A stretch of DNA of 64,000 nt from positions 62,001 to 126,000 of the forward strand of contig RAYB01000001.1 in assembly GCA_003669055.1 (NCBI GenBank). The letters are read 5' to 3'. Position 1 is the first letter of the stretch. Each line of letters starts with the position of its first letter. Origin of the DNA: a bacterium 1XD21-70 (lineage in GTDB: Bacteria > Bacillota > Clostridia > Lachnospirales > Lachnospiraceae). A model generated the notes under the pieces. That model was not told the DNA's origin. It saw only the letters and a program-made list of their open reading frames with translations, and searched no databases. Both the position numbers and the translations under genes were made by a program. Shown in pieces: positions 15,158-26,900 of the stretch.

Positions 15158-17901
15158 GATTTCGCAGAAAAGTTTCTCTCCAAACGCAGCATTTCCAGCT
15201 GCTCTGCCAACTCCTTACCGGCATTTTGAAAAAAAGGAACCTTCCCTCCACGGGGCAGCTTTTCCTGTTCCTCACGGATCAGCTGCTTTGTCCGCTCCAC
15301 ATCCTCTTTCAAATCCCTGGCAGACATCAGCATGCAGCCTGCCCCGCGGATGATCAGCTGTTCTAAGCCGTCCGAGGTGGCTACTTTCACCCGTGCATTT
15401 TTCCCCATCCGGTATGCAAATTTCTCGATATATTGGTCGGCTGTTTCCGCCTCCTTCGTATAGACCACATGTATATTATGGTAATCTGCCGCATGCCCCA
15501 CATTCCCGGCCACCTTATAGGCATCAAACACCACAATCAGGATACATTGGCAAAACGCCTGGTAATTGCACAAAATATCCATCAGCTGATGCCGCGCCCC
15601 ATCAATCGTCGTGCTGGCCAGTTCCCGCAGTTCCTCCCAGGCATAGATAATATTATAGCCGTCAACCAACAGATATTCTTCTCCTGGTTCCTGCACTTTC
15701 CCTTCCTTGCCCTTGCCCGCCCCCCGCCCTTGAAGCTGTTGCGGCTCTTCCGGCTGCATGCGGCTGGCATCCTCTTTCCCCTTGTCTTTTCCGTATATTA
15801 CCTGGCGGGATCCGCCCGCAATATCCTTCCTCCGTTTCGGCTCCCCGTAGGTACGGGCAAAAATTTCCTCCAGTTCCTTGTCTTCTGCCCCGAAACCGCT
15901 CCCTCCCTTTCCGCCTCCGCCGGAGCCTTTCACACCCCTTTCTTCTTTTTGCCTGCCCTGCCTGTCCTCTTCCTCTGCTGCCAAGGCCAGCCCTTCCAGA
16001 TGCATATAATCCTTCACCTGGTTCCAGGGCACCACAAACCCTGCACCGTGGGAGCAAAATACGGAACCCGTCGGGTTATCTAAGTCTGCTTCCGGGTCAT
16101 ATCCGGCCTTGGCCACAACCTCCTCCTCATTATGGCAGGGTTCATAGCCTTTCAGGTTACATGCCAGGCGCCCCTGCCCACGGGTATAACGGACGACCTC
16201 CTGCTGGTAATCCCTCATCTCCGATACCGGCACGCTTCCTGTAAGCACCGCCATGTCCCCTTCCGGCTGCGGCGGCTCAAATGTCCCTTTCATCCGTTCC
16301 AAATCAGACATGGCCCGCCCGACATTAGCCACCGGTACCTCCAGGCGGAATGCATAGTATGGTTCCAGAAGACGGCAGCCTGCCTCCCTAAGCCCCTGCC
16401 TCACCGCCCGGTAGGTGGCCTGCCTAAAATCCCCTCCTTCTGTATGTTTGGCATGGGCACGCCCGCAAAGCAAGGTGATCTTTACATCCGTAAGTTCCGC
16501 GCCGGTCAATACCCCCCGGTGAAGCTTTTCTTCCAGGTGGGTCATGACCAGGCGCTGCCAGTTCCGGTCCAGCACATCCTCGCTGCAGCTGCTGGCAAGC
16601 TGTACCCCACTGCCTAATTCTGCCGGCTCCAGCAGAAGATGCACCTCTGCATAGTGGCGGAGCGGCTCAAAATGCCCCACACCCTCTACTGCCCTTAAAA
16701 CCGTTTCCTTATAAACAATGTTCCCGCTCCCGAATTCCACCTCCACCCCGAAGCGTTCCCGGATCTGGTTTTTTATAATATCGATCTGCACTTCCCCCAT
16801 CACCTGGGCATGGATCTCCTGCAACGCTTCATTCCAGGCAATGTGCAGCTGGGGCTCCTCTTCCTCCAGCTGCCTTAAGCAGCCAAGCATTTTCACAATG
16901 TCACAGCCGTCCGGCAGCTGGATCCGGTAATTCAGCACCGGCTCTAACACCGGCAGCCCGGATTCTTTCTCTCCTCCAATCCCCTGTCCTGGGTAAGTGG
17001 ACATCGGCCCCGTCACCGCACATACCATACCAGGAAATGCCTCCTTTACCGCCTCGAACCTGGCTCCGGAGTATACCCGGATCTGGTTCACCTTCTCCGG
17101 CTCTTTTCCGGCCAGGGATTCTTTTACCTTTAAAGACCCGCCGGTTATCTTCATATGGGTCAGGCGGTTCCCCTGCTCGTCCCGGGATACCTTAAAAACC
17201 TTTGCCCCGAACTCCCCGGGCATTTCTTGTTCCTCCATCCAGTCCTTTAGGCCGGCCAGGAAATTCTCCACCCCATCCCCTTTCAGTGCCGAACCGAAAT
17301 AACAGGGAAATACCTTCCTTTCCCTGACCAGACGCCGGATTTCCCGCCTTTTTAGGATTCCCTGTTCCAGGTAAGCCTCCAAAAGCCCCTCCTCGCACAT
17401 GGCAAGGTTCTCCCACAATTCCTCGGACGCGCTCCCGAAATCCAGGCAGTTTTCATCCAGGCTATGCTGCAATTCTGACAATATCCCCTCCCGGTCCGTA
17501 CCTTCCTGATCCATCTTATTGACAAACACAAAGCTGGGGATCCGATATCTCTTTAACAGGCGCCACAAGGTTTTTGTATGCCCCTGTACCCCGTCTGCCC
17601 CGCTGACCACCAAAACCGCATAGTCCAGCACCTGTAATGCCCTCTCCATCTCCGCCGAGAAGTCCACATGCCCCGGGGTATCCAAGAGGGTCACCGAGAA
17701 ATCCCCCAGCATAAACACCGCCTGCTTGGAAAAAATGGTAATCCCTCTCGAACGTTCCATCTCATAGGTATCAAGGTATGTGTTCCCAAAATCGACACGC
17801 CCCGGTTCACGGATCTTTCCTGTCAGGTATAGGATCCGTTCCGACAGGGTCGTTTTCCCGGCATCCACATGTGCCAATATCCCGATTACTGTTCTTTTCA
17901 T
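15154..17901 (-). CDS. TetM/EF-G-like translational GTPase fused to a YacP/Rae1-like NYN domain
   Basis: 915 aa. Residues 1-640 are a TetM/TetO/EF-G-type GTPase: G1 'AHVDAGKTTL' (10-19), G2 'RGITI' (52-56), G3 'DTPGH' (74-78), G4 'NKMD' (128-131), G5 'SALKG', then the EF-G-like domains II-V. Residues ~640-740 are a Gly/Lys/Glu-rich linker with 'EEIFARTYG'. Residues ~741-875 are a NYN/PIN-like nuclease domain with 'LLVDGYNIIYAW', 'VFDAYK', 'TKEAETADQYIEK' and 'VATSDGLEQL', the conserved acidic set of YacP. In Bacillus, YacP/Rae1 is a ribosome A-site mRNA endonuclease. The start at 17901 gives the conserved MKRTVIGILAHVDAGKT; an ATG at 17943 is possible. It overlaps the 3' end of the giant surface gene by 95 bases. 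Tetracycline resistance should not be assumed. Confidence 0.92.
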   Translation of the reverse strand: MKRTVIGILAHVDAGKTTLSERILYLTGKIREPGRVDFGNTYLDTYEMERSRGITIFSKQAVFMLGDFSVTLLDTPGHVDFSAEMERALQVLDYAVLVVSGADGVQGHTKTLWRLLKRYRIPSFVFVNKMDQEGTDREGILSELQHSLDENCLDFGSASEELWENLAMCEEGLLEAYLEQGILKRREIRRLVRERKVFPCYFGSALKGDGVENFLAGLKDWMEEQEMPGEFGAKVFKVSRDEQGNRLTHMKITGGSLKVKESLAGKEPEKVNQIRVYSGARFEAVKEAFPGMVCAVTGPMSTYPGQGIGGEKESGLPVLEPVLNYRIQLPDGCDIVKMLGCLRQLEEEEPQLHIAWNEALQEIHAQVMGEVQIDIIKNQIRERFGVEVEFGSGNIVYKETVLRAVEGVGHFEPLRHYAEVHLLLEPAELGSGVQLASSCSEDVLDRNWQRLVMTHLEEKLHRGVLTGAELTDVKITLLCGRAHAKHTEGGDFRQATYRAVRQGLREAGCRLLEPYYAFRLEVPVANVGRAMSDLERMKGTFEPPQPEGDMAVLTGSVPVSEMRDYQQEVVRYTRGQGRLACNLKGYEPCHNEEEVVAKAGYDPEADLDNPTGSVFCSHGAGFVVPWNQVKDYMHLEGLALAAEEEDRQGRQKEERGVKGSGGGGKGGSGFGAEDKELEEIFARTYGEPKRRKDIAGGSRQVIYGKDKGKEDASRMQPEEPQQLQGRGAGKGKEGKVQEPGEEYLLVDGYNIIYAWEELRELASTTIDGARHQLMDILCNYQAFCQCILIVVFDAYKVAGNVGHAADYHNIHVVYTKEAETADQYIEKFAYRMGKNARVKVATSDGLEQLIIRGAGCMLMSARDLKEDVERTKQLIREEQEKLPRGGKVPFFQNAGKELAEQLEMLRLERNFSAKS

Positions 17902-20900
17902 CCTGCTTTTCTTTCTTTGCTTTTTTTCTTGTTTGAATCCCATTTATTATAGCGAATCTTCTCTGTTTTGTCATCCGAATTGCAAAAAATGCAAAAGCAG
18001 CCCCCAAAAAAGACAGGAAAAATAAGCATGCATACAGCCGTCCCCGTGTCCGGTCCCCGGCCAATGCCAGGTTAAGTACCCTTCCTCTCAGCTGATCCGA
18101 TAAGTTCCCAGCGCCCTTTGGCACACCCGAATCGTAAACCGCCGTAATGCGCCCTGGTTTTTTAGGCGCTTCCTGCTTTGGCGGCAGGGGATGGGGGGAA
18201 TCCCCCTTTGTCCCGCCGGGATTGGCCGGCGTTTCTTTATCCTCGTCCTTCCTATTTTCTAGTACCAGCGTCAGCTGCCGGGCTTCCTTTGGCACCTGAA
18301 ATTCCAGTTCTGGTGCCTTTTGGTACCCTTCTGGCGCCCATTGTTCCTGTAGGAAATATTTCTCTCCTGCTTCCAGCTTGCCGCTGACCTCATGGCTCTC
18401 TTTTCCGGAAACCCATTGTTCCGCCACCCTTCCTTTGGCATCCCGGATCTGCAGCAAGGCACCTTCCAATGGCTCCCCCGAAGAGGCATCTGTTTTTAGA
18501 ACCGTAATCCTGGTCTTTTTGTTCCTTATCTCAATATGATCCTCCCTTCCATCCTCGCTCATACAGAATGGGACATCCTCCGTATAAGCATATCCCGGAG
18601 CCGGTTTGACCTCATGCAGCAGGTAATTTTCCCCTGCCCGCAGCTGCCCGAAAACCTTGGTTGGTTCCGTTCCTGATACAAAAACCAGTTCCTCCCCCTT
18701 CTTGAACAGATCTCCGTCCTCTATGGCTGCCACCGGTACCCGGTTCTGGTCCAGTATTTGTAAAACCGCGCCTTCAACCGGGGCTTTGCTGCCATCGCCA
18801 GACATTTTATGCACCAAAAGTTTCGTATCCCCATCCTTCATGATTACCTGTTGGAAGGCTCCGTTTTGCAGTACGGTAAACCAAACGGCATCTGCCCGGG
18901 TATATCCCTCGCAGGGCTGCTCCTCCTCCCATTGGTAAGTCTCACCTGGCTTTAATACCCCTTCCAGGACATAAGGCTCTTCTTCTGATATCCAAAAGGC
19001 CAATTCCTTACCGTTTCCGTCTTTCAGGCTCATATGGCATCCGGACAGGTTTCTTTTGCCGCTCATATCCGTCTTGGCAAGACTAACCTTCGTCTTTTTG
19101 TCTGCCGCCACCACACAGCTGATGGATTCTTCTCCATGGAAACCAAACTGCATCCGGCTGCTCTCCAGACACGTTTTGTCCGAATAAATGGTATATTCTG
19201 TCAGCAAATTGTTTTCACCTTCGTTGAGGCGCCCCGGCTCAGGGTAAACCGTTGTTTCCTGGAGTTCCTCACTGGCCAGGAATGATGCAAATTCCGCTCC
19301 CTCCCTGTCTTTTAACACAATCCGCACCTTCTCTGCCTCACGGCCAGGGATATGGCAGAACCCATCATCCCCAAAATAAAGCGCTTCTGTCCTCCTGCCC
19401 GTTATATCCGAAGAACCGTCGCTATAGTATGTCTTCTCCGTTATGGTATAAACCCGGCCGTCTTCCCACCCATTTTTTCTGGCAAGCATATAGCCATCCC
19501 TGCTCCCGGTCCAGGATTTCAGCCACGTTCCCATCTGGTCTGACAGTTCGTACCTGACCCGAACCGGATAACGTCCTCTCACGGTCACTGACCGGATCCG
19601 GATGTCATCCGGATAGGAAGTTTCCTCGTTTGTGTGGAAGGTAACCATATGGAGGCGGCTGCTGATCCCTGCTAACATCCTTCCGTCCTTTGACATGGTA
19701 AGGATCAGCGGCTCCATCTGGTTATATCCCTCCGGTGCCAGTAATTCCTTCAAAAGATAACTCCTCCCGGCAACCAAGCCTTCGATCGTGTGCCTCTTCT
19801 GCCCGGTCACCCAGGTCTCGTAAGGTGATTCTGCATCATATAAAATCCGGCCGTTTTCATCCCTTCCGGTTATCTCGTATAATGCCAGCTTTGCACCGGT
19901 TAAAAAGTGCCCCTTCTCCCCTCCCATGGCATCAAAATCTTGTTTTCCGATAGAAACTCTTGTCCTGCTGTCTGTCACGGTAATCTGTTTTTCGGCCTTC
20001 TCCCCCGGTCCATAGGGGGATTTACCCTTTCCCGTTTCAAACTCCCAGGTAAATATCCTTGTATTTACCGCATATCCGTCCGGGGGCAGCACCTCCCTCA
20101 GACTGTACTCATACGGTTCAATCCTGCCGTCTTCCGTCACATTGCCTACCGGTAAATGATCCACCCGGGCAATTCCGCCGTCATCGCTGACGGTTTTTAT
20201 CAGCACAGGGGTTCTCCTGTCCGATTTTTTGTATGCTTTTAATTCATACACTGCCCCTTCCAGCAATTTTCCGCCGGTGTCAGTCTTTTTCACCTCCAGT
20301 CTCCCTTCTGCCGGACGGTTATATGCCCGCACCACCCTGATTTCTTCCTGCTTTTGGTATTCTATCTTCACCGGTTCCATTGTGGTATAGTAATCGGGGC
20401 ATTTTTGTTCTATTAGCCAATAAACACCGTCTTCCAATCCCTGGATTTCATGAGGCTTTCTGTCTCCTGCCGCATAGCCGGGCAAAATCTTTCCGTTTAC
20501 ATAATCCGCGTCTGTGTACACGTCATCACTGCCGCTGACCCATGTTTCTTCCAAATAGGCTTGATCCGGAAGGAAACTCCCATCCTCTGCTGCATGGTAC
20601 AACTCCATACAAGCGCCGGCAAACTCGCCCGGCACGCCCTCTGCTTCTTTAGAAATATATAATTTTCCTCTCTGGTTCTCCACGCCGAACCGTTGGACAT
20701 CCCTGGTATCCGACACTTCAACCACCCGGTCTAAGGCTTTTGCATATCCTTTCGGAGGGGTTGCCTCCCTCAGCACATACCTGCTCCCGGCCGGCAAATA
20801 ATCAATCCGGCGGACTCCGTCTAAGGTTGTATAAGAACATGCATATGCATTAATCCAGGGAAGCTTCCGGTAATCAAACTGGTATTCAAATGAGTTTCCG

Positions 20901-23900
20901 CCTGACACAATAATACGGATTTCCCTTCCGTCCTCCATGCCAAACATCAAAACCGCCGATGTGGGATGGCAGGTCTTTTCTCCGCCGCTCACAGACGCAT
21001 CCAGGGAACTGGATTCTATGTATCTTGCCGTGTGATGCGTGCCCCCCTGCTCCCATTGTATTGTTGTGCCTTCCTCTGTCCCAAAATCCTGGTACATTGC
21101 CTCAAAAGCCTCAATAAAATCATAAAACTCCTCCTTGGAACTGCTGACCCAACAATCCACCACCTGATCCGGGCTGCAGAGCAGTTCTTCATCTTTACCC
21201 GTTTGATATTTGCCTGTCTTATTTTTGTCTAATTCATATAACAAAAACTTTGCACCGCCAAGAGGGATTTTCTCCCTGCCTTCCCGGACATATTTTTCAA
21301 TTTCTACCTTTGTGTGGTCATTATACAGAAAAAATGTCTGTACCTCAGGCACCGTGCCAACCTCTACCTCTTTCGGTTCACTAGTGACAAATCCCGGAGG
21401 CGTTGCAATCTCCTCCAAAAGATAGGTTCCCGCCGGGATTCCCTCCACATAGATAGGAACCGTCCCGGTAACCCATTCTGCCTTCACCTTCTGCAGATTT
21501 CCTGCCCGGCTGTCCGTCGGCTCATATTCGAGCGGCACATCTTCTGTTTTCTCCAGATAATATCCGCCCGGCGATTCCGGGCTATACACCTTTTTCGCCT
21601 TAAACAAAGCAACCTTGGCTCCCGGAACCAGGCCTCTGCCATAGCTTCCGCCCTTTTCTGTCAGCTTTCCCCGATCCCACGACGTACCATCCTCCCTTTG
21701 TTCCAGAATACGGAACTCATGGCTTTCTGTACCGTCGATCTTGGCAATTTCTATTTTGGTTGTCTTATCTACCATAGACACATAATGCATGTCCGTGCTT
21801 TCCCTGATGATAATTCCCACCGGCATTCCTTTTAAATATCCGTCAGGGCTCTCTAATTCTTCCATAATATAATTTCCGGCCGGCAGGCGTTTCAGGATAT
21901 CCGGCTGCCCGCCGCTTTCCTCAAAATTAAAAGGATCGTTTGGCGTCCGGTCAGAACTTATCCAGCTATTCTCCAATATATACCCTTCCCCCTGGCGGTG
22001 ATAAAGTATTTTTTGGCTATCCAATAGCTGTCCGGCGCCGTTTATGCGGTACGCATTGCCGTTATATTTTTCCAGGTTGTCAGAGTTTTGATAGCGCACA
22101 AAGTCACCGTTGCGGTCATAGATCTCTGTTCCCTTATCATACCTCCCCTTACTTTTCTGATAATATACAGGCAACCCAAAGCTGTCGTAAACAGGGTTTT
22201 GTTTTCCGGCAAAGCTTCCATTATTGTCATCAGCCAGCACTTCGCCGTTTAAATTCTGCCCTTGCCTGTTTGTAGTTAATGTCGTCTCCCTATGGCTTTC
22301 CTCACTCCCCTCTGCTTCCCAGGTTCCTGTAATAAATCCGGATTCAATATGGCGGTAAGACGGACGGTTCTTTTCCGGGATCTCCCTGCCGGAATGATTG
22401 GTCACTGACAGCACCCTTTCCTCCCCGTAGCCGTTCCGGTTTTCGCCGACCGTAGCCGGCCGGGAAGTTGTGACCTTATCGCGGGCAACCGTATTGCCGT
22501 ATTCATCCTTGTGAATTTGTACTGTCCAGGCCATCACCCTGCCGCCGGTATCCCCCGGCACCGGGACATAAGCCATTCCTGTATTCGGATCTATCCGGCA
22601 ATCCCGGTTCCCGTCCCGGTCCAGATGATAGATCCGTGTTTTGCTGTCCACCATTAGCCGTTTGTCCGGGGCGGAATATGCAAGTTTTGTGAAATCCCCT
22701 CCCACAAACTCTAAAAATGGCCGTGCCGCCTGAAACGCAAATAAAGAATGCTCCGTGTCCGAACGTTCAAAATTTGCTTTTTCTGACTCTGCCTGCCCCA
22801 CGGGCACCTTATTATGGTTTCGGTCATACCCCATAACCAGAGTGCGCCCGTCAATCTTTTCCTTTACCGTTACTTCGAGGTTTCCCAGGTCATAGTACAA
22901 AATATCCTGTTCTTTTCCCCCCTTCTTTTGTTTCACATACATCCGGGTTACATTGTTGGCCAAATTCCGGATAACCATAAGCCCTTTGTACGCATGATCC
23001 TGTGTGTCACCGGAGGGTTCAAGCACCACTGACTCAAACAGAGCCATCCTGGCTCCTGCCACATAAGGATTTTCATCGCCTGCTGTCCCTAACGTCCGTG
23101 TCACATATCCATATCCGGCAAATACTTCACCATCAAAAGCAATTTCAACTTGTTCTCCTGCTTTTTTTCTTGCTGCAAGGTATTCCAGCGTTCCTTTTCT
23201 CCAGGCATACCCCAAATACTGCCCGTTTTTGTATGCATAAATATAATCCGGATTATTTCCGATATCCACCAGCCTGCCATCCACCCTTCCGCTTACCTTG
23301 TAGGTGACAGTCTTATCTTTGGTCGTGTTTGCCGTGCGGAAGCTTGCCTCTTTTTTCTTTTCTACGGTCAGTTTTATGGGTGGATTTTCTACATAAACCC
23401 GTGCTGCCGCCTTCACGCTTTGCGTCTGGGTTACTGCCAAAGTATCTTTGGAGGAGCCCTCCTCGTAAACCGCAGCTGCCACCCGCCTGTCCCTGTCCCC
23501 TTCTTTATAGTAGGTCACTTTATCAGAGTAAATCTCAAGCGCAACAGGCCGGCTCCTCACATAGCCGGAAGGCGGCTTCTCCTCGCAGATTACATATGCC
23601 CCTGCCTCCAATGGCTGCGAGATCTCCAGATATCCTGCTGTCTGCTGCTGCCGAACCAGGGCATGTCCGTAATTCTCTTCTCTCATCAGCCCATCCAAAA
23701 TTGTAGAATAGGATGCCCATACCCCTGTCTGCCGGTTCAGGCCGTCCTCCTGCATAATCCTTCCGCTTTCTTCACACATTGGTGTCCCCGCCGAAACCAC
23801 CCCGGTATAAAGATTGCCAGGCCCACGATCCTTCCCGAACATCCGGTCCAACAAGGACATTTTCCTGGCCATCGGACGGATATCCGCTGCTCCCATGGAC

Positions 23901-26900
23901 TCTAAAAACCCCAAAGTCCCGCAAACAGCAGTGTCCTTTTCATAGAAACATACCCTCCCGCTCCCATCCTCCGAATCCTCACGTTTTGCGGCATAAACAG
24001 CAAACAACGCACTGTCGTGCAAAATATTCTCATGTGTCTCACTATCCAGCTTTTCCAGCCTCAGCCTGACCCTATAGCCCTGGTTGTTAAAATCAGCCTT
24101 GCCACAGCCTTCCGGCTCTGTCACGCTCCATGGAACCAGCATGGAAGCATACTTCCCGCCATAGGCTGCCTGTACGCCTTGCATTGCCATACTGCCTGCC
24201 ACCCCTCCTTTTTCCGAAACCGAACTATACCGGTACCTGCCGGCAATCTCCCCATGCCCCGGCAGCCCTTCCGACAGGTAATAATCCACTCTGCTTTCCG
24301 TCCTCTCGTCCTGTTCGTTATAATAGTTTTTATATGGCCGGTATTCACTCTGTGTCAGGGCAAAATAATCCCCTGTCCCGGCTGCCGATGGCACCCCGTT
24401 GGCAATCAGCCCTATATCCATCCCATATTTATATATCTCAAAATCCCCATGATGGTTGTGTGCCAGGATCTTATGGTTCTCCTGGTTGAAACGGATCTTA
24501 TACCGGCGCTCCGTCTCCTCCTGGGACAGGGAAGGATTGTAGTTATAATAAGTACTCCATATTCCGGAGGCTCCAGGGGAGTTTGCGTTGTCATAAACTG
24601 ATGGCAGCACCACCTCTTTTGGTTCGTCTGTCCGATAATGCTTGTTCCTAAAGTCGTTCCTGTTTTTTCCGTATTCCATACCGGCATATTGCGGCTGTTG
24701 TTCCACTATCACATAGGTTCCATATGGCAAATAAGAAGAGATTCCATAATAAAGCCCGGTTCCCCCGTCTTCCTCCAAAAAATCCGCCGAAACGGTCGTC
24801 CGGTCGTTATCATTTCCGCCGTCTGCCCCATCCCAGCAAACCGCATATATCTCATCCAGGTCATAGGCAAAAAACGGTTTCAGGTAGTTTTCCGCCTTTT
24901 GGACTGCCTCCCACAAGGCCTGGTCATAGATTTCGTCCGGATAAGATACTGCTCCGGCTCCCGCCTCCTGTTCTTTTCCGTCTCCCCCTGCCGGCCGTAT
25001 CAGTTTTTTTACTTCATCCTCCAAATACCAGTCAATGGCAAACTGGCGTACCTGGTCAGATACCCTTGCATTGCCAAGTGTCTCTTCCCTCCGGTTTCCC
25101 TCATTGCCGATAGGGCGCCAGCTGGTGTAGGAAGGTGCTGCATCATCCCACTTGTCATGGTTGGCAACAGCAATTGCATCAAAGAACTTCCGGTAATTAT
25201 AGCTTTTTATCTTCTGGACTTTGCCTCCGTCCTCCGCTACTTTTTCAGTCCGCTCTAAAATTGCCGTATATCCATGATTCGCTTCCTTTTTGATTTCATC
25301 TCCCTCATAACCATAAAGAAGCCCGTTGGCTCTCACGGCATCCCGGGAATCTGCATAGAGAGGGCTTGTGCTATGCAACACCTTTGTATAGATCTTGCGC
25401 ACCAGTTCCGGAAATCTCCTGTTTTCTTCCGTCACTTCCCCTGCCTTCTGTTCCTGTCCCCGCCGGTCCTGCCACACTACGCTCCCGTCTTCTGCCCGGT
25501 AAAGCCTCTCCAGATTGGATTTTAAATATGCCCGGAAACGGAAATTCCCCATGCGCCCGTCTTCAATACGTTTTTGCACTTTGATTTTTTGTACAACCGC
25601 ACGTTCGAGAACCTGCAGCGGCGCCTTTCCGGTACCTGCATCCTCATAGATTATATCCTGTCCCGGATATGCAAGCATCACCGGCTGGATGTAGCTGCCT
25701 GAAAGATTCAAAGATGGGGCAGCCGTAACGGAAGGGCTTCCCCCTTCCCCCGCAAAGCGGTTGCCATAGCGAACCGTCATCAGGATCTCTCCCCCTTCCG
25801 GAATCTTGTCCGGAGATAGGTAAATCTTCCAGGTTCCTGCCTGCCCGTCATACCGTGCCTCTGCCCTCTCATAAAAAACGGTCTCTACTGTCTGATACCC
25901 CGACCGTTCCACATCACGCACATCCTCTTTCTGATAGATGCTGCCGTCCTGCGCCCGTAAAAACTCCCCTTCCCCATAAACCCAATAAGTTCTTATCTCC
26001 TGTGCACTCACATATGGCCATTCCGAAAGTTCTCCGTAACCGTCCATCCCCTGTATATCCGGCTTCTCATTAGGCACACGTACCCAACGGTACCTGCTGC
26101 CCCCTGCCTCATAGTCCTCCCCTGAGAGTCCGGTCAGCGGATATTTCCGGTACAAGTGTCCAAGTCCATTCTCCGGGTTATCAAGAGGGTATCTCACATA
26201 AAAGCTTTGATCCGGGGCGCTGAATACCACATCCTGCACTACCCCTTCTTTCAAAAAGGAATACCGCAAAACGGCATAATCCTCACCATTACGGCTGATT
26301 ATCTGTTCCAGAGATGCCGCATTGAAAGCAGGGCAATCCTCCCTTTCCAGAAAATCATATATCCGCTGTGCCCACAGCATACTGTCTTCCCCTAATTCGA
26401 TCAAAAAATATGGCGAATCCTTTCCTGGCAATTCCATCCCGATCTCTGCTAATGCCTCATTGCACTCTTTTAGGAAAACTTCTGGTTCCACGCTTTCTAT
26501 GCCTGTCAGTTCCGGAACAAATTGTTGGTTAAATGTCGGGATTGTACCTTTATTCCCTGTCCGGAAAACCTTGTCCGGAGACAGGAATGCCTCCTCCACA
26601 TTTTGAACCGTAACGCTGTCCCCACATGGAAGTTCTATGATATCCCCCTTTTTGGCCTCTACACTTTCGCCCTCAATAATAACCTGTGTTCCGAAAACCG
26701 CCTCCACCGGCTCGCAATAAGTCTCCATCTCCTTCCACTGCCGGTACACCTCTTTCCTTCCCGTTTTTGTCAGCCAAAAGGAAGGGTCGGAAAGCGGATC
26801 AATATTTTTTGCATAAAGATCCACGCCAAAGCTTGTTCCTCTTGCCAAAAGATGCACTTCCGTTACCATTTCCTCTTTCCCGCTATCCTCAATAAAACGC

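Noticed and set aside
15433-16083. 216-codon + strand open frame opposite the GTPase gene
   Set aside because: No ribosome binding site and no recognisable domain; antisense to a conserved gene.
15154-17901. Tetracycline resistance determinant
   Set aside because: It is only TetM-like; the fused NYN domain and its location in a chromosomal surface operon argue against calling it a resistance gene.
17807-18100. LPxTG sorting signal in the giant protein
   Set aside because: A membrane helix and basic tail are present, but no LPxTG-like motif precedes them and no sortase gene lies nearby.
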